A DNA stretch of 64,000 nt from contig NC_134082.1 in NCBI RefSeq assembly GCF_000715075.1, positions 208,081,948 to 208,145,947 on the forward strand. Reading direction: 5' to 3'. How positions within the stretch are numbered: position 1 is the stretch's first letter; the number at the start of each line of letters is the position of its first letter. Of this stretch, positions 1 through 11,551 are shown piece by piece. The notes beneath the pieces are model-generated. The model saw only the letters and a program-made list of their open reading frames with translations. It was not told where the DNA came from and made no database searches. The translations under genes and the position numbers were made by a program. The stretch is from Nicotiana tabacum (lineage: Eukaryota; Streptophyta; Magnoliopsida; Solanales; Solanaceae).

Positions 1-695
1 ATTTGAGAGAAGAGAGGAATTAGAGGCAGCGTAACTGAGAGAATGGGGTAGGTTTAGGGGTCGTTTGAAATTAAAAAGGAAATGATCAGCGGGGGTCGTT
101 GATCTAAATGATCAACGGCCGAGATTGAAAGGGGTTATGGGCTGGGTGGGGTTAAAGGCAATTGGGGTGGATAGTTGGGGCTCGAATTTGGGTTAATTAG
201 GGATGCCAAATTGGCTGAAATTGAAAGCAATTCAGGCTAGATTGTAAATAGCCACTTTTCTCATTTTGTCTTTTATAAAAATAGCAATAACGATTTTAAA
301 ACAAATTAAAAGTGCTGGGTAAACAAATATTATATAAATATTAATTTAAAAATTATAGGGTTACTTTTATAATTATAAAATGCTATCAATTACAAAATAT
401 GCTATAATTGCAATTATATGCAATTTAGCTTTAAAAATGTCAAATGAATTTGTAAAAATATGCAAAAAACACCTTAATTATATTTTGCATAAATGTGAGG
501 ATAAAATATGTTATTCACCAAAATGATAATTTTGGGAATAATTATCGGATTTTATGGTATAAAAATAGGCAATAACTTGGTTTAAAAATCATTAAAAAAT
601 GTCAAACTCTTGGGTGTGCTTATATATGCACATATATGCTATTTTGAAAGTATTTTGGGTACAAAAAATACATAGGGAAAAATTGGGTATCAACA
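1..695 (-). repeat. 3' LTR of the Ogre element (partial)
   Basis: The 695 bp in view match 16,206-16,915 with scattered substitutions and small indels. In element orientation this is the first part (U3) of the 3' LTR, beginning TGTTGATACCC at 695; the remaining roughly 4 kb lie left of the window. Confidence 0.9.
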
Positions 696-710
696 GCTGC
701 CCCTTTTTAC
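696..710 (-). other. Polypurine tract of the Ogre element
   Basis: On the minus strand the bases immediately before the 3' LTR read GTAAAAAGGGGCAGC, an A/G-rich tract directly abutting TGTTGATACC. Position and composition fit the plus-strand primer site of an LTR element. Confidence 0.75.
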
Positions 711-1365
711 CCGAGGAGGATGAAAGAGTTGCCGGGTAAAGACAAGATGGCCAATTTTGACCGGAAATGGCGATTTGAAAAGAATTTTGACCGAGCTCTG
801 GTTTCTGAGCTGCCTACATATCCCTGGTCTTACAGGAATCAGGCCATATGTAGTTCAGGAACCATTGATGAAATATGCCGATGGAGATTCGAAACGACGG
901 ACGCGATGTTTAAAGTGAGAGAGGTTTCTGAAAATCGATAGGCTGCGGGAACCGGAGCGGGATCGCTCCTGCTGAGACGGTCGTTGCCAACCAGTGTACC
1001 TGCAAGTAAGCAATACGAGCGTATATCGTGCATAAACTTAAACGTGATGCAAGTTCTCATCGGATCATGAATGTTGTCTTTCGACGGTTAGGATGACGTC
1101 CTTGGACCATGACGTCCCGGGCTATGAAGAGCGTAAATAAAAATTCACAGGCCATGAAATGATGTTCTCAGGCCATGTAGATGGTGCCTCCGAACTATAA
1201 TGCCTTTGAATTGGTTGGCGATCTTTCAGCCCATGAAATGCAAAAGGTGGTGATCTTTTAGCCTATGCAAGAAATGGTGATTTTTCAGCCAGTACAGAAT
1301 TTAAATGAAGGTGGCGATGTTGTAGCAGTGCGAGAAAAGTAAAGAGGCGATATTTCATCCATGCA

Positions 1366-1860
1366 GGATGGAGACAATGCTTAGTTTCGGAAGGCAGATA
1401 GAGTAGCCTTATGCAGATGGAGACAGGGCTTAGTCTCGAAAGGCAGATAAGTAGCCTTTTGCAAATAATGCAGATAGAGACAGAGCTTAGTCTCAGAAGG
1501 CAGATAAGTAGCCTTATGCAGATGATGATGGAGGTAGAGCTTAACCTCGGAAGGCAGATGAGTATCCTTATGCAGAAAAATGCAGATAGAAACAGTGCTT
1601 AGGCTCGAAAGGCAGATAAGTAGCCTTATGCAGATGATGATGAAGGTAGAGCTTAACCTCGGAAGTCAGAAAAGTAACCTTATGCAGAAAAATGCAGATG
1701 GAGACAGTGCTTAGTCTCGAAAGGCAAATAAGTAGCCTTATGCAGAAACATGCAGATGGAGATAGTGCTTAGTCTCGAAAGGTAGATAAGTAGCCTTATG
1801 CAAAATGTAGATGGAGACAGAGCTTAGTCTCGAAAGGAAAAAAGTAGTCTTATGCAATGC
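1366..1860 (-). repeat. Tandem repeat array in the Ogre 3' untranslated region
   Basis: About eight imperfect units of roughly 45-65 bp contain the phrases GCAGATGGAGACAG, GCTTAGTCTCGAAAGGCAG and AAGTAGCCTTATGCA (plus view). Variants with GAGGTAGAGCTTAACCTCGG alternate with the main form, suggesting a higher-order unit. Related single phrases (GGTGATCTTTTAGCC) lie at 1,230-1,290. Small ORFs across the array are by-products of the repeats. Confidence 0.85.
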
Positions 1861-2265
1861 AAGAATGTAAAGAGCGAATAATAGAAGATTTCTTAGCTGA
1901 TAGTTAATTACGACAATATGATTGCTGGGGAGATTGTGTACGGATAGCAATTGCGGGCAAGTGATGATTCTGAGAAGTTATATTCTTGGGAAAGTATGCG
2001 TACATAAATATACTTCGATACTGCAAGTCGAGTGCCTGCATCCAAAGAAAAATCGTGAGTTCTAAAAAGGGGGGAAAGGTTAGTTCGTCTTCCCCTGGCT
2101 CTTGACGTTATGTATCATTGGGGTAGCATCGGTAAACAACAGCAATTCGGATAATAGTAATGCATGCTTTAGTAAATACAACGTAAGTATATAATAGAAA
2201 ATAGTTTTCTTTTGATGAATCAATGACTACGACGGGGTTCAAGACATTGCAACCTCTTTCTGTTT

Positions 2266-2474
2266 CGGAATTTTGAGGGTCCTCCTCAAAATTCTGCCCC
2301 GGTTTGCTGAGCGGATATTTCTGACGGCTGTGCTGAATGGCTAAGAAAATCATCTTCGGAATTTTGAGGGTCCTCCTCAAAATTCTGCCCCAGTTTACTA
2401 GGCTGGCGCTTTCGGCGATGCATGGACTAAAATCAACTTCGGAATTTTGAGGGTCCTCCTCAAAATTCTGCCCC
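2266..2474 (-). repeat. Three copies of a 35-bp hairpin repeat in the Ogre 3' UTR
   Basis: An identical 35-bp unit occurs at 2,266-2,300, 2,357-2,391 and 2,440-2,474. Each holds a perfect 10-bp inverted repeat, AATTTTGAGG and CCTCAAAATT, around a 5-base loop GTCCT; arms are 2,269-2,278/2,284-2,293, 2,360-2,369/2,375-2,384 and 2,443-2,452/2,458-2,467. The units are separated by unrelated sequence of about 56 and 48 bp, so this is not a simple tandem array. The spacers begin with short related phrases (GGTTTGCT, AGTTTACT). Confidence 0.9.
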
Positions 2475-2606
2475 AGTTCCAATAGCGGGGAAAATAAAAT
2501 TTTATTAAATTGTGACCAAACCCATAGGGATGCCTACGTATCCCCTCTTAAATGGGAATCAGGTCAGGCGTAGTTCAAGTTACATCATAAATGGAATCAT
2601 AAGTGG

Positions 2607-5600
2607 TTACACATAATATCGTTTCACTGCATCTGAATTGGTTGGCTTCGGCCAGACTTCTCCATCCATCTCTGCAAGAATAAGGGCTCCTCCAGTTAGA
2701 ACCCGGTGAACCATGTACGGACCCTGCCAATTGGGAGAGAACTTCCCCTTGGCTTCATCTTGATGTGGGAATATTTTCTTCAACACAAGCTGCCTTGGTG
2801 TAAACTTACTCGGCTTGACTCTTTTGTTGAAAGCTTTGGACATTCTGTTTTGATACAACTGACCGTGGCAAACTGCATTCGTCCTTTTCCCATCTATAAG
2901 GGCTAACTGCTTGTAGAGACCCTTTACCCATTCTGCATCATCTAACTCTGCTTCTTGTATGATCCTTAAGGAGGGAATTTCGACTTCGGCGGGGATGACC
3001 ACCTCTGTACCATAAACTAGCATGTAGGGAGTTTCTCCGGTCGATGTGCGGACTGTGATGCGGTATCCCAATAAGGCGAATGATAATTTATCATTCCATT
3101 GTTTGTGCCTTTCGATCATCTTCCTTAGAATTTTCTTTATATTCTTGTTGGCTGCCTCCACAGCTCCATTCATTTGAGGCCTGTAGGTTGTGGAGTTCTT
3201 ATGTTTGATCTTGAATGTTTCACACATTGCTTTTATCAAATCGCTGTTGAGATTGGAACCATTATCGGTGATGATTGATTCTGGAATTCCGAACCAACAA
3301 ACAATGTGGTCGCGGATGAAATCTGCCATAACCTTCTTAGTGCCCGCCTTGTATGATGCTGATTCGACCCATTTGGTGAAACAATCAATTGCTACTAAGA
3401 TGAACATGTGCCCGTTTGACGCGGCAGGCTCGATAGGTCCGATAACATCCATTCCCCAAACGGCGAACGACCATGGTGAGCTTGTTGCAGTAAGCTCGTT
3501 CGGAGGCACCTTTATCATATCTGCATGTATCTGACAGCGATGGCATTTGCGAACATACTAGATACAGTCTGTTTCCATAGTCATCCAAAAATACCCTGCT
3601 CGGAGTATCTTCTTTGCTAAGACAAAACCATTCATGTACGGCCCGCAGGTCCCTGCATGCACTTCATCCAATAGCCTGGATGCTTCTTTCGCTTCGACAT
3701 ACCTTAGTAAACCCAAATCGGGAGTCCTCCTGTATAGGGTTCCTCCACTGTGAAAGAAGTTGTTGGATAACATACTAAGTGTGCGCTTCTGAGTAGCATC
3801 GGCAAGTTTTGGATATTCCCATGTTGTCAAGTACTCCTTGATGTCATGGAACCATGGTTTTCCATCTGCTTCCTCCTCGACATGAGCACAATAAGCTGGC
3901 TGATCATGAATCTTTACTGGGATGGGATCAATGAAATTTGTATCTGGATGCTGGATCATGGACGATAAAGTAGCTAATGCATCAGCAAACTCGTTCTGGA
4001 CTCTGGGGACGTGCTGAAATTCCGTCTTTATGAACATTTTCCTCAACTCCTGTATGTGATGCAAGTAGGGAAGTATCTTAGAGTTCTTGGTTGCCCACTC
4101 TTCTCGAACCTGATGTATGAGCAAGTTTGAATCCCCGATCACTAGCAACTCCTGAATGTTCATGTCAATGGCCATTTTGATCCCCAAGATGCAGTCTTCA
4201 TATTCGGCCATATTATTGGTGCAAAGGAACCTGAGCTTGGCGGATACCGGGTAGTGCTGGCCGGTTTCTGATCATAGGACTGCTCCTATGCCAACTCCTT
4301 TGAAATTTGCAGCTCCGTCAAAAAACAACCTCCAACCATCATAGGATTCTGCAATATATTCTCCTATGAAAGATACCTCTTCATCGGGAAAATACGTTTT
4401 TAGGGGCTCGTATTCTCCGTCCACGGGATTCTCGGCGAGATGATCCGCTAAGGCTTGCCCTTTGATTGCTTTTTGGTTCACGTAAACAATGTCAAATTCA
4501 CTTAGCAGGATTTTCCACTTGGCGAGCTTGCTGGTGGGCATGGATTTCTGGAAGATATACTTCAGCGGGTCCATCCTTGATATGCGATAAGTAGTGTAAG
4601 CACAAAAGTAATGCCTCAACTTCTGCGCGACCCAAGTCAGAGCACAACAAGTGCACTCTAAAAGAGAATATCGGGCCTCGTACGGTGTGAACTTCTTACT
4701 GAGATAGTAGATATCTTGCTCCTTTCTCCCTATTTCAACGTGTTGTCCCAGAACACAACCGAATGCTCCATCCAATACCGCAAGGTAAAGCAATAGGGGT
4801 CTTCCTGGCTCAGGCGGAACCAAGACCGGCGGCATTGACAGGTATTCCTTAATTCTGTCAAAAGCTTTCTGACAATCATCAGTCCACTTGGTAGCAGCGT
4901 CCTTTTTCAACATTTTGAAGATAGGTTCCCAAATGACCGTGGACTGAGCTTTGAACCGGCTGATATAGTTGAGTCTCCCCAGGAAACTCATCACGTCCTT
5001 TTTGTTTTTTGGCGGCGGCAATTCTTGGATAACTTTGACCTTTGATGGATCCAATTCTATTCCTCGACGACTCACGATGAAACCTAATAATTTTCCAGCA
5101 GGAACCCCGAATGCACACTTGGCGGGATTCAGTTTCAGATTGTACCTCCTCAGTCTGTTGAAGAACTTTCTTAGGTCTTCTATGTGATCCATGGCTTTCT
5201 TCGATTTGATGATGATGTCATCTACATATACCTCGATCCCCTTGTGTATCATGTCATGGAAGATGGTAGACATGGCTCTCATATAGGTGGCACCAACATT
5301 CTTCAAACCGAATGGCATCATTTTGTAACAGTACATTCCCCACGGCGTGATGAAAGCCGTTTTCTCTACATCTTCCTCATCCATCCATATCTGATGATAT
5401 CCAGCGAAACAATCAACAAAAGAATACAACTCATGCTTGGCGCAATTGTCGATAAGAATGTGTATGTTAGGTAAGGGGAAGTCGTCTTTAGGACTGGCCC
5501 GGTTAAGATCCTGGTAGTTGACACAGACTCTAACTTTCCCATCCTTCTTTGGTACTGGCACGATGTTGTCTAACCATATCGGATACTCTACTACCCTGAG

Positions 5601-6005
5601 AACCTTGGCTTTCTCTTGCTTGGTAACCTCTTCTTTGATTTTCAAACTCATATCGGGTTTGAATTTCCTGAGCTTCTGTTTTACCGGCGGACATGTTGGA
5701 TCTGTTGGCAGTTTGTGAGCTACAATGGATGTACTGAGACCAGTCATATCATCATACGACCAGGCAAATATGTCTTCATATTCCTTTAGGAATTCCGTGT
5801 ACTCTTTCTTCTATGATAGTGACAGTTGAACATTGATGCGCGTTTCTTTGACATTATCTGTATCTCCCAAATTAATGACTTCAGTTTCATCCAAGTTATA
5901 TTTAGGTCTATTCTCAAAATTCTCGACTTCTTTGACGACCTCTTCTGGTATATCATCCTCTTTTGAATTTATATCTGTTTGTTGCGTTGTCTCGTTGCAA
6001 GTCAC
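2607..6005 (-). pseudogene. Ogre pol: RT, RNase H, second RNase H, integrase (three nonsense codons)
   Basis: One continuous minus-strand reading frame runs from 6,005 to 2,607 and is broken only by TAG at 5,811-5,813, TGA at 4,272-4,274 and TAG at 3,558-3,560; no frameshift is needed. Order: linker (6,005-5,750), reverse transcriptase with the intact catalytic YVDD (in GIEVYVDDIIIKSK), RNase H, then a second RNase H domain starting RLFFDGAANFKGVG and continuing past the TGA with NMAEYEDCILG and GDSNLLIHQV, then integrase. The integrase zinc finger lies around the TAG at 3,558; its CHRC pair is present but the second His position reads Tyr (GPYMNG). The catalytic core keeps its three acidic residues (GMDVIG, ITDNGSN, NGAVEAAN). 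Family knowledge: this is the polyprotein that copies and integrates the element. The copy cannot make a full protein without readthrough. Confidence 0.9.
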
Positions 6006-6240
6006 AATCGTTGGTTCATCGTCAAGGTAAGTAATAGTAATGTTGTGTAAATAAAGTAAATGATGGGGAAAATAATAAGAGAGAGATATATAATAAACTG
6101 AAATGCATTGATTGAATTCCTAATTGTTTTGAACATCGGAGCTCTTTTCAAAATTAAAGACAATGCGGAAATAAAATCAGCTAGTAAAAAGTAAAAATGT
6201 GATGCATGGTGCTTTTGTTTAGCCTTGCTACCCCGAAGCT
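5990..6240 (-). other. Putative Ogre intron between protease and RT
   Basis: The protease frame stops near 6,250 and the RT frame (different phase) opens by 6,005, as expected for the intron that Ogre elements carry here. A plausible donor in minus orientation is CGGG|GTAGCAAGG near 6,231; the 3' part is pyrimidine-rich (TTTACTTTATTTACAC) but I could not fix an AG acceptor, so the limits are approximate. Confidence 0.5.
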
Positions 6241-6249
6241 TTCCGGGCT

Positions 6250-8380
6250 CTAGTGGTTGATTGACCAATTGCTGAGGCGCTCTCCTCGGTTTACAGCTTG
6301 TATAGAAGGGCCTTCCTCCTCGAAAATAACACAGCAGTCCATATCATCATCCCCCAGGAACAGATTCTTCATAGCTGCTAATGCTTCATCTTCCTCTGAT
6401 CCATATATAACGTCTGCCGGCTGGAAAGTCTGCTCCAGGCGAGGTATCGGATGCTCAAGTGGATAGTAGGGGCCGCGCCATGGTGGTGACCAGTCATCGA
6501 ACTCCTTCCAAGTGTATTCATACCCCAAACCGAATGTAGTACCATGTTTCTTCAGCTTGATGGATTTGGTGATTCCCTGGAGGTTTTTGCCGAGTCCCTT
6601 TCCAGGTTCATACCTACACCAATTCAAGATACTTTCAATCTTGTTATCCCACCATTTATCCTTGTCTACAGCGTTGACCCTTTCAATGTGGTGGTATGTT
6701 TCTCCGCCTATTCTCCTTCTGCCTACAATCATCGGGATGGTCTGGCAACTATATATGGGGTTGCTACCATCACCATGAATAATCACCTCTTGGTGATTCC
6801 ATTCGAACTTCACTGCCTGATGCAGGGTCGATGCTACAGGTCCAGCGGTGTGGATCCATGGTCGTCCCAACAACAAGTTGTAGGATGTTGGGACATCTAT
6901 CACTTGAAAGTCAACATCGAACCAAATTGGTCCCATTTGCAGGAATAGACTAATCTCTCCAATAGTAGACCTTTGAGACCCATTGAAGGCTTTGACATTG
7001 ATGGCTCCATCTTTGATCTCGTGCAGGCTCTTTCCCAATGTTCTGAGAGTGATCAGCGGACAGATGTTGAGGCTGGATCCTCCGTCGATCAGGACTCTAG
7101 TGATGAAGTAATCCTCGCATTGCACGATGATGTACAGGGCCTTGTTGTGACTCAGTCCTTCCGACGGCAGCTCATCTTCATGGAAGGTGATCTTGTGGCT
7201 TTCCAGTACCTGCCCTACCATATTTGCCATTTCGCCTCCAGTTATGTTGCTGGGCACATAAGCTTCGCTCAATATCTTCATCAAGGTATTTTTGTGCGCG
7301 TCAGAGCTCTGCAGAAGAGCTAGGATGGAGATCTGCGCTGGTGTTTTGTTCAACTGCTCAACGACCGAGTACTCCTTAGCTTGTATTTTCCTCCAAAGAT
7401 CATCGGGCCCAGTTTCAATAATCCGTCCAGAGGCCTGCTTACTGGACTCAGCTAGGTGCTCTGGAGTGTAAACCCTGCCTGTTCTGGTCATACCCTGCGC
7501 AGCAATTGCTTCTCCCATCTTGGTCTTCCCTTTCCTCCTCGCTTCAGCTGTGTAATCCCATAGTATGGCATTTGAGTGGAACGGTGTTATGTCAGACATT
7601 GCTACAGGAATAGGTACCCTTGGTGGTAACACAACAACTTCGAAAGGTGCAGGTGCCTTCGGGACTCCAAACTCAACCTCAATTGGTCCGGGCGCCTTTG
7701 CAGAAGAAGGTGCTTCAAATTCGAGAGGTATAGACATATTTACTTCATCGCCCTTGGAGGGCTGATTCTTCACAACAATTGTGTTAAGCGTGACCGCCGG
7801 TTTCTTTGGCTCATCACCCTCAACAATCAATCTTATCGACCCCTTGGGGTCCCAGTTATCTTCGATCTCGATCATGTGAATGTCTCCACCTTTGTGGCCA
7901 GGCAGAGGGTTGTTGCGGACATTAGGAGCAAGCTCCTTTGCTACGATAACCTTATTGTCGATCAGAGTTTGAATCTTGTCCTTCAACGAGCGGCACTCGT
8001 CAATGGTATGTCCCTTCATGCCGGAGTGGTACGCCCAGGTCTTATTAGGGTTGACCCACTGGGAAGGATTTTCTGGAGTTATGGCAGGGATAGGGGAGAC
8101 GTAACCAACAGCTTTAAGTCTCTCATATAGCTGGTCAATTGGCTCAGCGATGGTTGTGTATTGTCTGGGAGGTCTGCAGTCAAAATTTGGTCTTGGTCTA
8201 GGGAAATTCTGGCGAGTGGGAGGTGATTGGTAGTGAGAGGGTTGGGCATTATAAGCTTGGTAAACAGGTGCAGGTTGAGAGTATCTGGGTAAAGTGGGTT
8301 GATAGGTGGGAGGTGGAGATGATTGGTAAACGGGTGGTGGATTTTGGTAAGAGGGTGTGAGTGCTTGGTAATTCGGGTAG
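6250..8380 (-). pseudogene. Ogre gag C-terminal region, aspartic protease and G-patch
   Basis: An open minus-strand frame continues upstream of the ATG at 8,019 to about 8,380. It starts with a Pro/Tyr/Gln-rich linker, then WAYHSGMKGHTIDEC typical of the Gag-protease junction. The retropepsin-like domain reads RVLIDGGSSLNICPL (active-site DGG in place of the common DTG/DSG) followed by NLLLGRPWIH. A G-patch follows (YEPGKGLGKNLQG). The end is LSNWSINH then stop, just before the putative intron. Family knowledge: G-patch downstream of protease is found in Ogre/Tat elements. The frame is open across 589 residues, but it is joined to gag through a frameshift at about 8,375-8,385, so the chain is broken upstream. 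Confidence 0.85.
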
Positions 8381-9560
8381 GCTGATATGTAAGTGGAGGT
8401 GACGGGTAAGTGTGGTATTTTAGTGGTGATTTGGCTCCCTATGTGACCATCACGACACTCACATCCTTCTTCTTGGACATGCCACTAGACTGTAAAGCCT
8501 TGTTGGTGGCCTGCAATGCTTCAAGATTAGTAACCATACCATTCTTAATGCCTTCCTCAATTCTTTCTCCCAACTTGATGATATTGGAGAATTTCTGACC
8601 CCCGATCAGCATCAACCTCTCGTAATATTGTGGATCCTGAGCCCTAATGAAGAATCTTTTCATCTGTTCCTCTTCTAAGGTCGGCCTGGCCTTAGCAGCC
8701 TCTGATCTCCAACGAGTAGCATACTCGCAGAATGTCTAGGTAGGCTTCTTCTTTAAATTCTGGATGTAGAATACATTCGGTGCATTCTCTGTATTGAATC
8801 TGAACCTATCCATGAAATCTGATGCCATACCTACCTAGCTTGTCCATTTCTTGGGGTCCTGACTGATGTGCCAAGATAAAGCATCCCCTTTCAAGCTTCT
8901 CATGAAGAGTTTCATACGGATTTTCTCATCCCTTCCGACTCCGACCATCTTATCACAATATGTCCTCAAATGGACTCTGGGATCTTCCGTGCCATCGAAC
9001 ATTTCAAACTTGGGAGGTTTGTACCCCTCTGGAAGTTCAACATCTGGCTGAATGCAGAGGTCCTCATAATTCAGCCCCTCTATACCTTTGTTTCTTTCCA
9101 TGCCCTAGACTCGGCTGGTCAACTTCTTGAGTTCTGCTGCCAAGTTTCTAATAAGAGAGTCTTTGTCATCAAACTCAGGTACACTTGAGATTGGTTGAGT
9201 GTAGTGGGGTATGGTATCTACGTAGATGGGAGTGTTGTGGAGGTGGTCGTTTGTGGTGTTCAGTGGTTCAGGAATGAGTAGTGGAGTGTTGTTTGGAGTG
9301 TGGCATGTGTTGCAGTGTTGAGCATGAGTGGGTTGAATATGTGGTTGTGGGGTGTTCTGTGGAGGTGCGGGATTTTGAGCATTTGGAAAGTTGACATCAG
9401 GAGCGGTGAGAGAGAATGATAAATTTGCCAAGTTCTAAACTTGATCCAGTTCTTCTCGGAACTTCAATAATTTCTGCTCAAGTTGGCCAGCAGTTTCCTT
9501 AGCAACCGGGGTACCCTGAGGAATCTCAGTTCTTTCCTTTCTGGTGCTTGAATCTTCCAT
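8381..9560 (-). pseudogene. Ogre gag (five in-frame TAG codons and a frameshift)
   Basis: The likely start is ATG 9,560-9,558 (MEDSSTRKERTEIP). A single minus-strand frame then carries the Gag core, recognisable by PKFEMFDGTEDPRVHLRTYC, LKGDALSWH and FFIRAQDPQYYERLM, the retrotrans_gag pattern. It is interrupted by TAG at 9,435-9,437, 9,105-9,107, 8,835-8,837, 8,736-8,738 and 8,439-8,441. At about 8,375-8,385 the Pro/Tyr-rich linker jumps frame into the protease ORF. All five stops are TAG, which suits C-to-T or G-to-A transitions at CAG or TGG codons. Gag would form the particle; this copy cannot encode it. Confidence 0.85.
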
Positions 9561-9956
9561 TCTACTTTTGTTTTTGTTCCTGATAGGACTCGAAGAAGGA
9601 GGAGGTGGAGGGCCCTTGGATCTCGTACTGTATGATGATGGTGCCAAAATGCACGAACTAACCTTTGGGGAGGGGAATAATAAAAGAAAAACAAAAGGTA
9701 ACAAGTTAGTGCGGATTATGAGGAAAACTGTTGCAGTATTTAAACACATTGTGCAAGGATATATATCGCGTCCTGATTTGGGTGCCTCGTTGTGCCCGAG
9801 ATAGGCCTAGCGAAAAATTATTTTGGAGAACTTATAATGCTAAATGCCTCATTTTATTGATAAAAATAAGACGAATCCAAAACGACACTAAATAACAGAA
9901 AGTAAAATGTCACTAGTAGTCATTGGCCTTATTACAACAAAATGAAAGACTCCTAA
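9561..9956. other. Spacer between Ogre gag and ORF1
   Basis: About 400 bp without a supported gene. The minus-strand frame upstream of the gag start is open but has no conserved motif; a Ser/Pro-rich stretch there may be 5' leader. Confidence 0.5.
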
Positions 9957-11551
9957 CTACTTGGTCCCAGAAGGACCTTCCCCAGATTCGGCATCTTTGT
10001 CTCCCTCGAACAGCTTCACCAGCTCGTGCAGTCCTAGCAGTAGATAAGCTTGGGCCAAATGTCCGCCTGCATTCCCTTCAGCGTTTTGACAGTCTTCAAT
10101 CATCTTGATGAACTTTCCTTCTAGCTCCACTAGACCCCGCTCCAAATACCCTAGTTGCTTGTTGGCGCTGATAGCCATATCCTTCCATTCCTCGATCATC
10201 TTCTGATAGGCTTCTTGTATTTCCCGATGCTCACTTTCACACTCTCGAATCCTCTTGCGCAATTGATTTTACTTAACCCATACTTCAGCTTTCTCGTCGA
10301 TGACCTTGTGACCTCGGATGAACCCGGGCTGACCCATACCATTGTGATTATCTTCCAACCAACCCGAATAGTGCGGCACACAACCGGTGTGATACCTGTC
10401 TGGCTCAACAGATTCTTTCCCCAAAACGAGCTTGCAATGCCACATGTGCCGAGCTTGGTACTTGTGAGGGCTATCATCGTCCTGGAAGTTAGCCCTGAAG
10501 TGACTCATTTTGTTGACCTTTGGTATGATTTGCTTTCTTCCAGCCTGCATCATGGCCCGGAGGGAAACATAGGGATAAGTTCCTCTCAGACAATGAGTAT
10601 GATAAATGGTGCGTCTCGGGATCGAACAATGAATTCTTATGTAGGGAACCACTCGTCCATCCACTGTACCTGCTCTTCTTTCAGATTCTCAAATAACTCT
10701 ACCCATCCTCCAGCATCCTATGGCTGAGCAAACATGTTAGGCATATAATTCATACGCCTTGGCTGGTGGAAGGCGATGTGATCATCCCAGTCTCTGCATA
10801 GGATCTCTTGCCGGTATTCTCCTTTCTGGAGGTGCTCCATAAGCCAGAGCTGAAGTAATAAATGGCATCCCTCAAAATGATTGGCCTTTTGCTGACAGTT
10901 GTCCAGGGCTCGGTATATTTCAGGAACGATCATGGGCACTATACTGAAGGGCTGCCCGCCAATTCCTTCCATTAGAGTCTTGGTTACCATGGCCAGTCTG
11001 GTGTGGATCCTAGCCTTCTTCATAGGGAACACTATCATCCCCAGGAAACAAAACATGAATACGAAGACCCTTCTGTGAATGTTCCCTAGTGAGGTAAGGG
11101 CGAATTCGTCTGAGTAGGTGCGGTATGACTTGCTATGGCCGTATCTCTCGTGCGGATAGTCGAATGGGATGTAGGAGTCTTTCAAACAGGTCAAGTCTGG
11201 ATTCTTTTTCAGTCCCATCATCTTAAAGAAACCCCTACCCTTGCGATTCTCTAGCATAAGCAAACCCGGAGTCTCCCAAGGAATACCAGCTAAACCTCCT
11301 ATTTCCTTGAGCAAAGGAGTCATTTCAAGGTCCCCGAAGTGGAATACAGACCGGTTACTATCCCAGAACAGTGTTGCAGCCTCTATGATTTTGTTGTCAG
11401 GCTGGATTTCTAGAAGGGAAGGCAAATTCCCTAAGTATTTGCGGACGAGCATCTGATCACTGGAGTGGAGGTCTTTCCACCAATTTAGCAGCATTGGATG
11501 AATGTTGGTTACCATGCCAAATCTGGGGACTTCGTGCCTCATTTTCTGCAA
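9957..11551 (-). pseudogene. Ogre ORF1, upstream of gag (PMD-like N-terminus, coiled-coil C-terminus)
   Basis: An extra gene lies between the 5' UTR and gag. The N-terminal 277 residues (11,551-10,718, first ATG at 11,542) contain FHFGDLEMTPLLKEIGGLAGIP, which resembles the plant mobile domain (PMD) found in Ogre ORF1 and some host proteins. After TAG at 10,718-10,720 and TAA at 10,637-10,639 the reading moves to another frame near 10,600 (RGTYPYVSLRAMMQAGRK, MWHCKLVLGKE), then TAA at 10,269-10,271, and ends with a charged coiled-coil (RECESEHREIQEAYQKMIEEW) at 10,262-9,957. The function of Ogre ORF1 is unknown. TTTTGCAG stands just before the first ATG and could be a splice acceptor. Three stops and one frameshift make it non-coding here. 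Confidence 0.75.

Noticed and set aside
10155..10727. 190-codon plus-strand ORF
   Set aside because: Antisense to Ogre ORF1, no motif; the minus frame explains the region.
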